A stretch of 37,144 nt of DNA from contig JACZJU010000233.1 of NCBI GenBank assembly GCA_014860395.1, forward strand, positions 1-37,144, given 5' to 3'. Below, one piece after another: positions 16,146-24,943 of the stretch. The notes under the pieces were generated by a model. It was not told where the DNA came from. It saw nothing but the letters and a program-made list of their open reading frames with translations, and did not search any database. The first letter of the stretch is position 1; each line of letters opens with the position of its first letter. The DNA comes from Burkholderiales bacterium (GTDB lineage: Bacteria; Pseudomonadota; Gammaproteobacteria; Burkholderiales; SG8-39). Made by a program: the position numbers and the translations under genes.

Positions 16146-17186
16146 TCAACAGATCCTGGGCAATTGCTCGCCGCTGAGCCAATCGACCGTGCGAGATCCG
16201 CCGAAAGTGGTCTGCATCTGCACGAAATGATGCGCATCGGCGATCACCTCGCCGATCTCGGCCGCGTTGCGCCCGAGGGGATGCGCCCGCATCGCAGCTA
16301 GCAGCGGTTCGGCGTCCTGCGGCGCGCATACGGCGACCAGCTTGCCTTCGTTGGCTACGTACAGCGGATCCAGGCCGAGGAGTTCGCACGCCGCGCTCAC
16401 CTGCGATCGCACCGGAATCGCGCGTTCGAAAATGCGGATTCCCACCCCGGATTGCCGCGCGAACTCGTTCAGCGTCGTCGCCAGCCCGCCGCGGGTCGGG
16501 TCGCGCAGGCAGCGCATCCCCGGCACCGCCCGCACCATGTCCGCCACCAGGCCGTGCAGCGCCGCGGTGTCGGAGCGGATTGCGGTCTCGAAGGAAAGGT
16601 TTTCGCGAAACGACATGATGGCAACGCCGTGGTCGCCCATGGTGCCGGATACGATCACCCGGTCGCCCGGTCGCGCCCGGTCGCCGGAGATATCGACCCC
16701 GGGCGGGACCACCCCGACGCCGGTGGTGGTGATGAACACGCCGTCGCCTTTGCCGCGCTCCACCACCTTCGTGTCCCCGGTGATCACGCAAACGCCCGCT
16801 TCCTGCGCCGCACCGGCCATCGATTCGACTACGCGCTTGAGTTCGGCCAGCGGAAAGCCTTCCTCCAGGATAAATCCCGCCGCGAGGTACAGCGGGCGCG
16901 CGCCGGCCATTGCCACGTCGTTGATGGTGCCATGCACGGCGAGGCTGCCGATGTCCCCACCGGGGAAGAACAGCGGCGACACCACATGGCTGTCGGTCGA
17001 CATGACCATGCGACCGGCCGGCACCGCGAAGCAGGCCTGGTCGTTCATCTGCCGCAGCCACTCGTTATCGAAAGCCTGCACGAACAGTTCCTCGATCAGC
17101 TGCGCCATGGCGCGACCGCCGGCGCCATGGCTCATGTCGACGCAGCCCTTGCCATAGTCCAGCGCTTGCGCCCAGGCTTGCCTCAT
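16146..17186 (-). CDS. hypE: Hydrogenase maturation protein HypE (carbamoyl dehydratase)
   Basis: HypE takes the carbamoyl group from HypF onto its C-terminal cysteine and dehydrates it with ATP to a thiocyanate, the source of the cyanide ligands. The 346-residue protein ends with the diagnostic PRIC. It has the AIR-synthase-like ATP-binding fold, with SHGAGGRAMAQLIEELF near the N-terminus and GTINDVAMAGA further on. The ATG at 17186 overlaps the hypD stop (ATGA); an in-frame start 69 bases upstream lies inside hypD and is not needed. hoxF follows directly, so maturation and structural genes are continuous. Confidence 0.96.
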   Translation of the reverse strand: MRQAWAQALDYGKGCVDMSHGAGGRAMAQLIEELFVQAFDNEWLRQMNDQACFAVPAGRMVMSTDSHVVSPLFFPGGDIGSLAVHGTINDVAMAGARPLYLAAGFILEEGFPLAELKRVVESMAGAAQEAGVCVITGDTKVVERGKGDGVFITTTGVGVVPPGVDISGDRARPGDRVIVSGTMGDHGVAIMSFRENLSFETAIRSDTAALHGLVADMVRAVPGMRCLRDPTRGGLATTLNEFARQSGVGIRIFERAIPVRSQVSAACELLGLDPLYVANEGKLVAVCAPQDAEPLLAAMRAHPLGRNAAEIGEVIADAHHFVQMQTTFGGSRTVDWLSGEQLPRIC

Positions 17187-18337
17187 AAGGCAAGCCCCGC
17201 CGTTTGCGCCGCCGCACTCGCGCGGAAGCGCCCATAGCTGTAATGCGCGGCGCATGCACCTTCGCTCGACACCATGCAGGCGCCCAGCGGATTATCCGGC
17301 GTGCAGGCAGTGCCGAACACCCGGCAGTCGGCGGGCTTCTTTTCTCCGCGCAGTATCGCGCCGCACTCGCAAGCTTTGTTGTCGCTGGCGCGGCGACGCG
17401 CAATGCCATAGCGTCGTTCGGCATCGAAGCGCGCGTATTTCTGCCTGATTCCATACGCGCTGTCCGCAATCTCCCCCAGGCCGCGCCACTCGAACGAGTC
17501 GCGCAAGACGAACACTTCCTCCATCAATTCCTGCGCCATGGCGTTGCCCTCGCGCGTCACCGCGCGCGTATATTCGTTTTCCACTTCATGCCTATTCCGG
17601 TTGATCTGGTGAATGAGCATCAGCACCGTCTGCATCAGGTCGAGCGGCTCGAACCCGGCGATCACCACCGGCCGGCAGTATTCTTCGGCGACCGGTTCGT
17701 AAGCCCTGCTGCCGATGACGCAAGAGACATGCCCTGGCCCGACAACGCCGTCGATGCCGGCGCCGCCGCTGCCTTGCGCCTGCGTCGAGCCGAGGATGGC
17801 GGACATCGCAGGCGGCGTGAGCACATGGTTGCAGAACACGCTGAAGTTCGGCAGCCGCAAACGGTCGGCCGCGCGGATCGCGAGCGCAGTAGAGGGCGCA
17901 GTGGTCTCGAAGCCGATCGCGAAGAACACGATCTCGCGCGCGGGGTCTTCCTGCGCCAGTCTGAGCGCGTCGGCCGCCGAATACACCATGCGCACGTCGG
18001 CGCCGCGCGCCTTCGCCTGCATCAGGCTCAAACGATCGGACGCGGGCACGCGCAGCGTATCGGCATAGGTGCACAGCGTCAGCGGGTGTTGCAGCACAAG
18101 CTCGATCGCGTTGTCGATGCGCCCGATCGGCAGTACGCATACCGGGCAGCCAGGTCCGTGAATCATGTTCACATTTGCCGGCAGCAAATCGGCGATGCCG
18201 TAGCGCGAAATCGCATGGGTGTGGCCGCCGCAGAATTCCATCAGCCTGTACTGCGGCCGCGCATAGGCCGCGCGGGCGATCTTGTCCGCCAGCAACAGTG
18301 CCAGCGCGGGATCGCGGTATTCATCTGCATGCTTCAT
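17183..18337 (-). CDS. hypD: Hydrogenase maturation protein HypD
   Basis: HypD with HypC forms the scaffold on which Fe(CN)2CO is built. The 384-residue protein shows MEFCGGHTHAI (Cys36) and HGPGCPVCVLP (Cys64, Cys67), the thiol-disulfide and iron-binding cysteines of the family. A C-terminal cysteine cluster for the [4Fe-4S] centre includes ACECGAIL, KKPADCRVFG and TACTPDNPLGACMVS. Length is typical (about 370-385). It overlaps hypC by ATGA upstream and hypE by ATGA downstream, so hypC, hypD and hypE are translationally linked. Confidence 0.96.
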   Translation of the reverse strand: MKHADEYRDPALALLLADKIARAAYARPQYRLMEFCGGHTHAISRYGIADLLPANVNMIHGPGCPVCVLPIGRIDNAIELVLQHPLTLCTYADTLRVPASDRLSLMQAKARGADVRMVYSAADALRLAQEDPAREIVFFAIGFETTAPSTALAIRAADRLRLPNFSVFCNHVLTPPAMSAILGSTQAQGSGGAGIDGVVGPGHVSCVIGSRAYEPVAEEYCRPVVIAGFEPLDLMQTVLMLIHQINRNRHEVENEYTRAVTREGNAMAQELMEEVFVLRDSFEWRGLGEIADSAYGIRQKYARFDAERRYGIARRRASDNKACECGAILRGEKKPADCRVFGTACTPDNPLGACMVSSEGACAAHYSYGRFRASAAAQTAGLAL

Positions 18338-18570
18338 GCCGCCGCCGCCTGCCCATCGCCCTGCATTTCGGCAAACAGCGCCAGGGTGCGCAGTGCTTCC
18401 TCCGGATCGAGACGGCTGATCGCATACCCGGCATGCACGATCACGTAGTCGCCCACCGCGGCTTCAGGCACCAGCGCGAGCGACACGCGCTTCTCCACAC
18501 CGCCGGCATCGATGATCGCTTCCTCGGCCTCGAGCTCCCTCACCACCAACGCGGGAATCGCAAGACACAT
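18334..18570 (-). CDS. hypC: Hydrogenase maturation chaperone HypC
   Basis: HypC (78 residues) binds iron with HypD and delivers the Fe(CN)2CO group to the large-subunit precursor. It starts MCLAIPALVV; the essential Cys2 becomes N-terminal after Met removal. It continues with the OB-fold core VSLALVPEAAVGDYVIVHAG and a C-terminal helix (LDPEEALRTLALFAEM). It begins 2 bases after hypF and ends overlapping hypD. It is the only HypC/HupF/HybG family member in the window, so it presumably serves HoxH. Confidence 0.95.
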   Translation of the reverse strand: MCLAIPALVVRELEAEEAIIDAGGVEKRVSLALVPEAAVGDYVIVHAGYAISRLDPEEALRTLALFAEMQGDGQAAAA

Positions 18571-18572
18571 AT

Positions 18573-20897
18573 TCAGTCTGCCGCTGCTGCCATGGCCACC
18601 GCCGCTTGTCCCAGTGCGAGTCCCCCGTCGTTCGGCGGCACCAATCTCGCCTCGAATACCGCCAGCCCTGCGGCCTGGAGATGCCGGCGCAGGCTCATGG
18701 CAAGTATCCGGTTCACGAAACAGCCGCCGCCCAGGGCAACATTGCGCACGCCGCTGCGCGCGCTGGCTTCGCCTACCCAGTCGGCGAGGGCGGCTGCGAA
18801 AGTCGCGTGAAACACCGCAGCACCGCAGGCCTGGTCCTTTTGTCCGGCCAGATGCGCGAGCAAGGGCAGCAGATCAAGTGTGCCATCCGCTTCGATTCGG
18901 TAGCCGCCCGGCAGCGGCGCTGCCGGCCCATGCGCTTCGGCCAAACCCTCCAGCAGCATCGCAGCCTGCCCTTCGTACGAGCACACCTCGCTCACGCCGA
19001 GTAAGCCCGCAGCCGCATCGAACCAGCGCCCGGCGCTGCTGGTCGGCGCCGAATTCACGGCGCGCGCGAGCATCTGCGCCAGGATTGCGCCGCCGCGCGA
19101 AGCGTAGCGCCGCTCGATTTCACCGGCGCGCCCCAGTTCGAACAGGACCGATGCAGCCATGCGCCAGGGCTCGCGCGCGGCGCGATCCCCGCCAGGCAGG
19201 CGCAGTTCGCGCAGATGGCCAAGGCGTTGCGCCATCCCTGCTTCCACGTGCAGCAATTCTCCACCCCAGATGCCGCCGTCCGCGCCCAGGCCCACGCCAT
19301 CGAGCGCCAGCCCGAGCACCGGTGTGCGCAGCCCGTGCTCGGCCGCGACTGCAGCGATATGCGCGTGATGGTGCTGCACCGCCACCGCAGGCAGTGCCCG
19401 CCGCGCGGCAAAGTCCGCGGCGTAGCGACTGCTGTAGTAGTCCGGATGCAGATCGTGCGCCACCAGCTCCGGTTCGATTTCGAGCGTGCGCAACAGGTGT
19501 ATTACCGCTTCGTCCAGCGCCTTGCAACTTTGTACATTGTCTAGGTCCCCCAGGTGCTGCGACACGAATGCTTCATCTCCGCGCGTGATGCAAATGGTGC
19601 TCTTTAGATGGCCGCCAAGCGCGAGCACCGATGGTCCGGTTCGCGCGAGGCGTATCGGCGCCGGCGTGTAGCCGCGCGCCCGTCGCACGAATGCGGGAGC
19701 GCCAACACCGGCGAACACCACGCTATCGTCGCAACGCACTACTATGTCGCGATCGTGCAGCACGAACGCGTCCGCAATCCCCGCGAGCCTCTCCAGTGCT
19801 TCGGCGTTTGCCGCAAGCAGCGGTTCGCCGCCCGGATTCGCGCTGGTCATCACCAGCACCAGGGACTGTACCCGGTCCAGCCAGGCGCAACCTTCCGGGC
19901 AACCCGCCGCCTGGTGAAACAACAGGTATTGCAGCGGCGTGTATGGGAGCATCGCCCCCAGCCAGGCGATGCCCGGCGCAACGCCAGCCAGCAACGCGTC
20001 GCAACCGGCTTTCTTCCGCAGCAGTACGATAGGACGCTCGCGCGCGTCGAGCAGGCCGTGCTCCCCGTCGCCGATCTCCGCCAACTGCCCCAACGAAGCG
20101 GCGCCGGCAATCATCACCGCAAACGGCTTTTCCTCGCGCCCTTTTCTGGCGCGCAACCGCGCCACCGCAGCGGCGTTGCGCGCGTCGCACGCAAGGTGAA
20201 ATCCGCCCAATCCTTTGAGCGCTACGATTTCGCCCCGGTAAAGACGCGCCAGCGCTGCCGCGACCACGTCGCCTTCATGCACCTGCATTCCATCGGCATC
20301 GACCAGTGTGAGCGTCGGGCCGCAGTCGGGACAGGCGTTAGGCTGGGCATGCAAGCGCCTTGAATCGGGATCGCCGTACTCGCTGCGGCAGGGCCGGCAC
20401 AAGGCGAACGGTGCCATGCTGGTGTTGGCGCGGTCATACGGCAACGCCTGACTGATGGTGTAGCGCGGCCCGCAATTGGTGCAATTGATGAAGGCGTAGC
20501 GGTAGCGCCGGTCGCGCGGATCGAAAAGTTCGGTCAGGCAGTCCGCGCACACGGCGGTATCGGCGGCGATGCGGGTGCTCGCCCGGCCGGCGCTGCTGGG
20601 CAGGATATCGAAGTCGCGTCGCAGGGCCGTCCCCAGCTCGCGCCTCTCGATGGCGTCTATGCGCGCAAGCGGCGGCGCATCGCGCGCCAACCGCGCGACG
20701 AATCGATCCAGGACGTCGCTGTGTCCCTGCACCTCGATCGCGACCCCGGACGAGTCGTTGCGCACCCAGCCCGAAAGCGACAGTTCCTGCGCGAGCCGCC
20801 ACACGAACGGGCGAAACCCCACCCCTTGCACCGCGCCGCGCACCCGGATTGCATGTCGCGCGACCACGCTTGATGACGGGACGGGCGCGATGCTCAT
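18573..20897 (-). CDS. hypF: Carbamoyltransferase HypF
   Basis: HypF makes carbamoyl-adenylate from carbamoyl phosphate and passes it to HypE. The 774-residue chain has an acylphosphatase domain (about 10-95, [16 protein letters not shown]) and two zinc-finger segments ([13 protein letters not shown] with [10 protein letters not shown], and [10 protein letters not shown] with PNACPDCG). A YrdC-like domain (about 200-385, [13 protein letters not shown]) and a Kae1/TsaD-like domain ([27 protein letters not shown], and a late [10 protein letters not shown]) complete it. The ATG at 20897 overlaps the hypB stop by ATGA. A longer in-frame start 200 bases upstream runs through hypB and was not used. 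All four expected domains are intact. Confidence 0.96.
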   Translation of the reverse strand: MSIAPVPSSSVVARHAIRVRGAVQGVGFRPFVWRLAQELSLSGWVRNDSSGVAIEVQGHSDVLDRFVARLARDAPPLARIDAIERRELGTALRRDFDILPSSAGRASTRIAADTAVCADCLTELFDPRDRRYRYAFINCTNCGPRYTISQALPYDRANTSMAPFALCRPCRSEYGDPDSRRLHAQPNACPDCGPTLTLVDADGMQVHEGDVVAAALARLYRGEIVALKGLGGFHLACDARNAAAVARLRARKGREEKPFAVMIAGAASLGQLAEIGDGEHGLLDARERPIVLLRKKAGCDALLAGVAPGIAWLGAMLPYTPLQYLLFHQAAGCPEGCAWLDRVQSLVLVMTSANPGGEPLLAANAEALERLAGIADAFVLHDRDIVVRCDDSVVFAGVGAPAFVRRARGYTPAPIRLARTGPSVLALGGHLKSTICITRGDEAFVSQHLGDLDNVQSCKALDEAVIHLLRTLEIEPELVAHDLHPDYYSSRYAADFAARRALPAVAVQHHHAHIAAVAAEHGLRTPVLGLALDGVGLGADGGIWGGELLHVEAGMAQRLGHLRELRLPGGDRAAREPWRMAASVLFELGRAGEIERRYASRGGAILAQMLARAVNSAPTSSAGRWFDAAAGLLGVSEVCSYEGQAAMLLEGLAEAHGPAAPLPGGYRIEADGTLDLLPLLAHLAGQKDQACGAAVFHATFAAALADWVGEASARSGVRNVALGGGCFVNRILAMSLRRHLQAAGLAVFEARLVPPNDGGLALGQAAVAMAAAAD

Positions 20898-21826
20898 CCG
20901 ATGAGGCCCCGTTCGACCAGCAATCTCGGCTCGTCCGGCCCACAGCCGGACAAAGCCGCAATATCGCGGCAGGCTGCTCGCGCACTTTCCGCGCCTTGAT
21001 CGAGCCAGGCCAGCCACTGCGGAATGCCTTCGCCGGTAAGCGCGGACACGCAGATGACGGCGAGGTCCGGATTGGTCCGGTGCGCATAGTCTATGCAAAG
21101 CGCGAGGTCGAACTCCAGGTACGGCAGCAGGTCGATCTTGTTTAGCAGCATGAGGGAGGCGCGCCGGAACATGTCCGGATATTTGAGCGGCTTGTCCTCG
21201 CCTTCGGTCACCGAGAGCACCACCACCTTGTGCGCCTCGCCCAGGTCGAACGCGGCCGGACAGACGAGATTGCCGACATTCTCTATCATCAGCATGCCGT
21301 GGTGCGGCGGATCCAGCTGCGCGATTGCATGCCCGACCATATGCGCGTCCAGATGGCAGCCGCGGCCGGTGTTGATCTGCACCGCACGCGCGCCGGTCGC
21401 ACGGATGCGGTCGGCGTCATGGCTGGTCTGCTGATCGCCTTCGATCACGCCGATGCGGCAGCGATCGCCCAGCGCCTCTATGGTCTTCACCAGCAGCGCC
21501 GTCTTGCCCGCGCCGGGACTGGATACGAGATTGAGCGCAAGGATCCCGCGCTCGGCCAATATCCTGCGGTTTTGCGCGGCATAGCTGTCGTTCTTGGCCA
21601 GTATGTCTTGCTCGATCCGGAGCATGCGCGCTGGCGCGAGCCCCGGCGCGTGCGCGTGTTCCGGCACGGACTCATGCTGGTGCTCGTGTCCATGATCGTG
21701 CGGCAAATCCTGCGCGGCAGCGTGATCGTGGCGGTGGATTGCACCTGCAGCGTGCATCCGCGCGTGATCATCCGCCTCGCGCCCGATTCCGGCTTCCTCT
21801 GATCCGCATCCGCAAGAAATGCACAT
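20894..21826 (-). CDS. hypB: Nickel-inserting GTPase HypB with His-rich nickel store
   Basis: HypB is a SIMIBI GTPase that, with HypA, loads nickel into the large subunit. The 310-residue protein begins MCISCGCG (Cys2, Cys5, Cys7), the CxxCGC high-affinity nickel site. A stretch at about residues 20-63 contains 12 histidines, as in nickel-storing HypB proteins. The GTPase domain follows: [10 protein letters not shown] (P-loop), [23 protein letters not shown] (metal-site Cys) and [14 protein letters not shown]. It starts 34 bases after hypA ends and overlaps hypF. The His-rich region suggests nickel buffering as well as insertion. Confidence 0.96.
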   Translation of the reverse strand: MCISCGCGSEEAGIGREADDHARMHAAGAIHRHDHAAAQDLPHDHGHEHQHESVPEHAHAPGLAPARMLRIEQDILAKNDSYAAQNRRILAERGILALNLVSSPGAGKTALLVKTIEALGDRCRIGVIEGDQQTSHDADRIRATGARAVQINTGRGCHLDAHMVGHAIAQLDPPHHGMLMIENVGNLVCPAAFDLGEAHKVVVLSVTEGEDKPLKYPDMFRRASLMLLNKIDLLPYLEFDLALCIDYAHRTNPDLAVICVSALTGEGIPQWLAWLDQGAESARAACRDIAALSGCGPDEPRLLVERGLIG

Positions 21827-21860
21827 CTCTATCTCCTCGTACGCCTGGTCCCAAGGCGCG

Positions 21861-22202
21861 TTAAACGGCTTCCAGTTGCTGCACCCGCATCTGCGTCCCT
21901 CCGGTTACCCGCAACCGGTAGCCGCCGCATAGCGGACAGGGATCGCCCAGCGCCGCCAGCGCAACCGGAGCGGCGCACTCATTGCACCAGGCGGCCCCCG
22001 CGGCCGCAACGATCTCCACCCGCGCGCCCGCGGCAACGCTGTCGCAAGCAACGGCTTCGAAGCAAAAACGCAAGGCCTCGGGCTCGACGCAGGACAGTTG
22101 TCCGATCTCCAGCCACAGCGCAACAACGCGCCGCAAACCCTCGCGCCGCGCCGCATCCTGTACGATCTGCAGCACTTCTTCGGCTAACGCCATCTCATGC
22201 AT
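21861..22202 (-). CDS. hypA: Hydrogenase nickel metallochaperone HypA
   Basis: HypA (113 residues) carries nickel to HypB and the hydrogenase precursor. The N-terminus [10 protein letters not shown] gives the Met-His-Glu nickel site. The zinc site is two CxxC motifs, WCNECAAP and DPCPLCGG. The start at 22202 is set by this conserved MHE; an in-frame ATG 39 bases upstream would bury it and is rejected. AGGGAA precedes at about 8 bases. It is first in the hyp-hox train and lies about 100 bases downstream of the predicted transcription start. Confidence 0.95.
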   Translation of the reverse strand: MHEMALAEEVLQIVQDAARREGLRRVVALWLEIGQLSCVEPEALRFCFEAVACDSVAAGARVEIVAAAGAAWCNECAAPVALAALGDPCPLCGGYRLRVTGGTQMRVQQLEAV

Positions 22203-22221
22203 GGGCACATTCCCTTCCCGG

Positions 22222-22237
22222 CCTGGCGCATGCCAGG
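22222..22237 (-). promoter_or_regulatory. Small hairpin in the hypA leader
   Basis: CCTGGC-GCAT-GCCAGG forms a perfect 6-bp stem with a 4-base loop in the predicted hyp leader, ending about 20 bases before the hypA ATG and just upstream of its ribosome-binding site. It has no T-run, so it is not a terminator. It may influence hypA translation or be incidental. Confidence 0.35.
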
Positions 22238-22308
22238 TCAACCGCGACTGCCGGGGCCCAATTCACGCCCTCAGCATCGCGCTTAGCGCGCCTGCCGCAT
22301 CAATAGTT

Positions 22309-22349
22309 AAGCTACGCGCTAGACGCGCGCGCTATTTGATTTTGGTCAA
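22309..22349 (-). promoter_or_regulatory. FNR/Anr-like promoter of the hyp-hox gene train
   Basis: Minus-strand 22349-22336 reads TTGAC-N4-ATCAA, the same half-sites as the two boxes near usp. A weak -10, TAGCTT (22314-22309, 3/6), follows after 21 bases, giving a start near 22301 and a leader of about 100 bases. The neighbouring gene on the other side ends toward the box on the same strand, so only the hyp-hox side can be its target. In E. coli the hyp genes are FNR-activated (established), which supports the reading. No sigma-54 -24/-12 element was noticed. Confidence 0.6.
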
Positions 22350-22441
22350 AGGAAGCAAAGTGGGAGAAGAAACGACACGATGATGCAGCGCCGCCGGGAA
22401 TCGCCGCCCGCGCCGCCGCCCTGCTCCGGCCTGCAAATCAG

Positions 22442-23746
22442 CTACAGATCGGCAAAACGGGCGACAAACTCTTCCGCTTCGACAGGCGGACCTTTGAAAT
22501 CGGCCTGCATGAAATCGAAGCCCAGCTCCGCCAGCCGCGTAGCCGCCGCTTCGTCAGCAACGTCGATGGCGACGGCATCCAGCTTCAGATGGTGGAGCAG
22601 TTCGACAAACGAATTCAGTACGCGCTCGGAGCGGGCCTGCTTTGCCCAGTCGTGCGCGATGGACAGGTCGATCTTCAGTTCCTGAAACGGCATGTTGGCA
22701 AGCCAAAACAAGGACGACAGCTTCGCGCGCGCATCGTCGACCGACAGCTTCACCCCGATCTCGTGCAGGCGCCGAATCGCGAGCTGTGCTTGCGCATGCG
22801 CTTCGAGCACCGCGATATCCTCGATCTCGATCATCAGCCTGCCCGGACGCAACGACCAGGTACGCAACGCGCGCTCGACCAGGTTGAAAAGCTCCGGCTC
22901 CAGCAAACCGCGCGCCGGCAGATTGATGGCGATGCGCAAATCCAGCCCCGCCCGCTGCCGGAACTCGGAACAATTGCGCAGCGCCCGGTTCAACAGCGCG
23001 GAGATCATCTTGGTGACCATCCCGCCCGCTTCCGCCGCGCGAATCGCATCGCGCATCGAGACCAACTCGCGCTTGCCGTCGCCCCAGCGCAGCATGGCTT
23101 CCACGCCCATTATCTGCCCGAAGCGCAAATCGAATTGCGGTTGAAACACCAAGTCGAGCGCGTCCTCTGCAATCGCCGAACGCAGTCTGCCTTCCTCGAG
23201 CAGCGACGCTGCCCTGGACACCTGCGCCTCGTTATAGAGCGCAATGTGGTTGGTCAGGTCGGCGGCCACACTACAGGCGCACCTTGCCTGCTGCAGGAGC
23301 GACTCGGCGCTGTCCGCCGGCCCGGGGAACAGGGCGATTCCGACCGACGGCGACGCATACACCTCCGCTTCCCCCAGCCACAGGGGCCCGCTCACCGTGC
23401 GCAGCGACTTTTCCGCAGCGAGCAGGGCCAGTTCCGGCCCTTCGACCACGGAAAGCACGCAGGCAATGTCATCGCGCCCCAGTTCACCGACAAAATCGTC
23501 GGGCCGCAGCACCTCCGCACGCAGGCCGGCGGCAATCCGGGCGCGAACCGCATCACCGGTCTGATAGCCCCACAGAGCATCGATACGGCCGATCACACCG
23601 CAATCCACCAGAAGTACCGCCAGACTTTGCTTGTCTGCCTGGCGTTGTTCAATACAGCGGTGCAAACGCTCGAGAAACGTGGCTTCTGCCGGGGAAAGCG
23701 GCGCTGCAGAATCCTTATCCACGCCTGCCGGATCGGTCGAACTCAA
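22442..23746 (-). CDS. Degenerate GGDEF-EAL protein
   Basis: A 434-residue protein with a GGDEF-like domain (about 30-175) and an EAL-like domain (about 185-430). The GGDEF site reads GELGRDDIACVL, so diguanylate cyclase activity is unlikely. In the EAL domain some ligands survive: Glu in GVEAMLRW, Asn in AINLPARGL, Glu in LMIEIED, both Asp in SVDDARA and Lys in ELKIDLS. The AEGVE loop has become IDVADEA and QG reads QAD, so a catalytic Glu is lost. It is therefore more likely a c-di-GMP receptor or protein-interaction module than a phosphodiesterase. It starts with TTG overlapping the HD-GYP stop (TTGA), with GGGAA 8 bases upstream. It is the last gene of a three-gene operon. Confidence 0.85.
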   Translation of the reverse strand: MSSTDPAGVDKDSAAPLSPAEATFLERLHRCIEQRQADKQSLAVLLVDCGVIGRIDALWGYQTGDAVRARIAAGLRAEVLRPDDFVGELGRDDIACVLSVVEGPELALLAAEKSLRTVSGPLWLGEAEVYASPSVGIALFPGPADSAESLLQQARCACSVAADLTNHIALYNEAQVSRAASLLEEGRLRSAIAEDALDLVFQPQFDLRFGQIMGVEAMLRWGDGKRELVSMRDAIRAAEAGGMVTKMISALLNRALRNCSEFRQRAGLDLRIAINLPARGLLEPELFNLVERALRTWSLRPGRLMIEIEDIAVLEAHAQAQLAIRRLHEIGVKLSVDDARAKLSSLFWLANMPFQELKIDLSIAHDWAKQARSERVLNSFVELLHHLKLDAVAIDVADEAAATRLAELGFDFMQADFKGPPVEAEEFVARFADL

Positions 23747-24942
23747 AGGAACAATTCCCTGAGATCGACCTTTATCGCGTCATATTCCAGCGTGCGGCGG
23801 ATCCGGTAAATTTCGTCCGGCGTAGCCTTGGGCTCTTTGGCCAGATCGAGCATCTTGTAAGGCCGGTTCTCGTTCCCTTTCGCGTCCTTGACTACCATGA
23901 CGCGCGGTTGCAAGCGGCGCAACGGGTTTTGGGCAATTACGATCCCGACTTCACCTGTGTTCAGCTCGACCGCGCCACCGACGGGATACACGCCGATGCA
24001 TTGAATGAACTGCTCGACCAGGGCAGGCTGGAACTGCTTGCCGCGCCCCTTGAAGATGACGTTGAGCGCATTCGAAGGCGACATGTGCTTCCCCTGCGGC
24101 GGCGGCGCGACCAGCGTATCGAATGCATCGGCGATCGCGGCAATCATCCCGGGAAGCGCGATCGCCCCGCCACGCAATCCGCGCGGATACCCGGACCCGT
24201 CGAAATGTTCATGGTGCAGCGAAGCCAGCCCGGGCAGATCGTTCGGCAGGCCCGATGTATTGTTCAGAATCTCGACCGAGTGGTCGACATGCGTCTGATA
24301 CAACGCAAGTTCTTCCGGGGTAAACGGCTCGCGCTTTTCCAGCAGCGCCCGCGGCAGCTTGATCTTGCCGGCGTCCTGCAGCAGGCCGAGCAACCCGAGC
24401 TGCTCGACACTCTCATGCGATAGCTGCAGAAAGCGGCCGAAGATGCTCATCATCACCGATATGTGAATCGCCCGGTTGAAGGATTCTCCGCTCTTCTCCT
24501 GCAACTGCGCCAGCAACGTCGCTGCATCCGGGTTGCGCACCACGCTTTCGGTTATGTCCGCTGCCGCCCGGCGCACCTTGACGCCGTCGACGTTGCCCCC
24601 GACCTGCACATCGCGGCTGATCTGCCTCAACACGTTGGTCGTCTCGACGATGGCGGTGCGCGCTCGGGGTAATTCGACGTCGAGGCTCGCGCTGTCCTTG
24701 TACACCGTGGTGCCGCGAATGCTGGCTACCGAGCCGCCTGCGTGCGCCTCCGATTCGGACAGATCCTCCTTTTCTGGATCGACGAACACGTGACGGCAAA
24801 ACTTCTTCATCACTTCTATCTGCTTCTCGCTCCTCAGGATAAAGCCCTGAAACACGAACGGGGTTTCCGTCCACGGTCGATCGAGCTTCGACACGTACAT
24901 GCCAAGCTTCAGTTCGTCGACCGAAATTTCCTTCAGTTCCAT
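23743..24942 (-). CDS. HD-GYP-like protein with altered metal site
   Basis: A 399-residue protein. An N-terminal DUF3391-like domain (about 1-100, MELKEISVDELKLGMYVSKL) precedes an HD-GYP domain (about 155-350). Retained elements are the first His (RAIHISVMM), the later His in TQTHVDH-like YQTHVDHSVEIL, HHEHFDGSGYPRGL and the Asp in AIADAFDTL. The central HD reads QD in GLLQDAGKIKLP, removing a metal-ligand His that cyclic-di-GMP phosphodiesterases of this class normally keep. The region before SPSNALNVIF, where RPYR is usual, is APPPQGKHM. Activity is doubtful. The ATG lies one base after the cyclase stop, with coupled translation likely; an in-frame upstream extension overlaps the cyclase gene and was not used. 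Confidence 0.9.
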   Translation of the reverse strand: MELKEISVDELKLGMYVSKLDRPWTETPFVFQGFILRSEKQIEVMKKFCRHVFVDPEKEDLSESEAHAGGSVASIRGTTVYKDSASLDVELPRARTAIVETTNVLRQISRDVQVGGNVDGVKVRRAAADITESVVRNPDAATLLAQLQEKSGESFNRAIHISVMMSIFGRFLQLSHESVEQLGLLGLLQDAGKIKLPRALLEKREPFTPEELALYQTHVDHSVEILNNTSGLPNDLPGLASLHHEHFDGSGYPRGLRGGAIALPGMIAAIADAFDTLVAPPPQGKHMSPSNALNVIFKGRGKQFQPALVEQFIQCIGVYPVGGAVELNTGEVGIVIAQNPLRRLQPRVMVVKDAKGNENRPYKMLDLAKEPKATPDEIYRIRRTLEYDAIKVDLRELFL

Positions 24943-24943
24943 A

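Noticed and set aside
14345..16177. A 610-codon plus-strand frame opposite hoxF
   Set aside because: Every catalytic and cluster motif lies in the minus-strand HoxF frame; the plus frame has only shadow composition.
20898..21098. An upstream in-frame start for hypF giving 841 residues
   Set aside because: The extension is hypB sequence in another frame; the ATG overlapping the hypB stop fits family length and coupling.
22380..22685. A plus-strand gene to the right of the 22336-22349 box
   Set aside because: The frame is antisense to the EAL-like gene and lacks motifs, so the box was assigned only to the leftward hyp genes.
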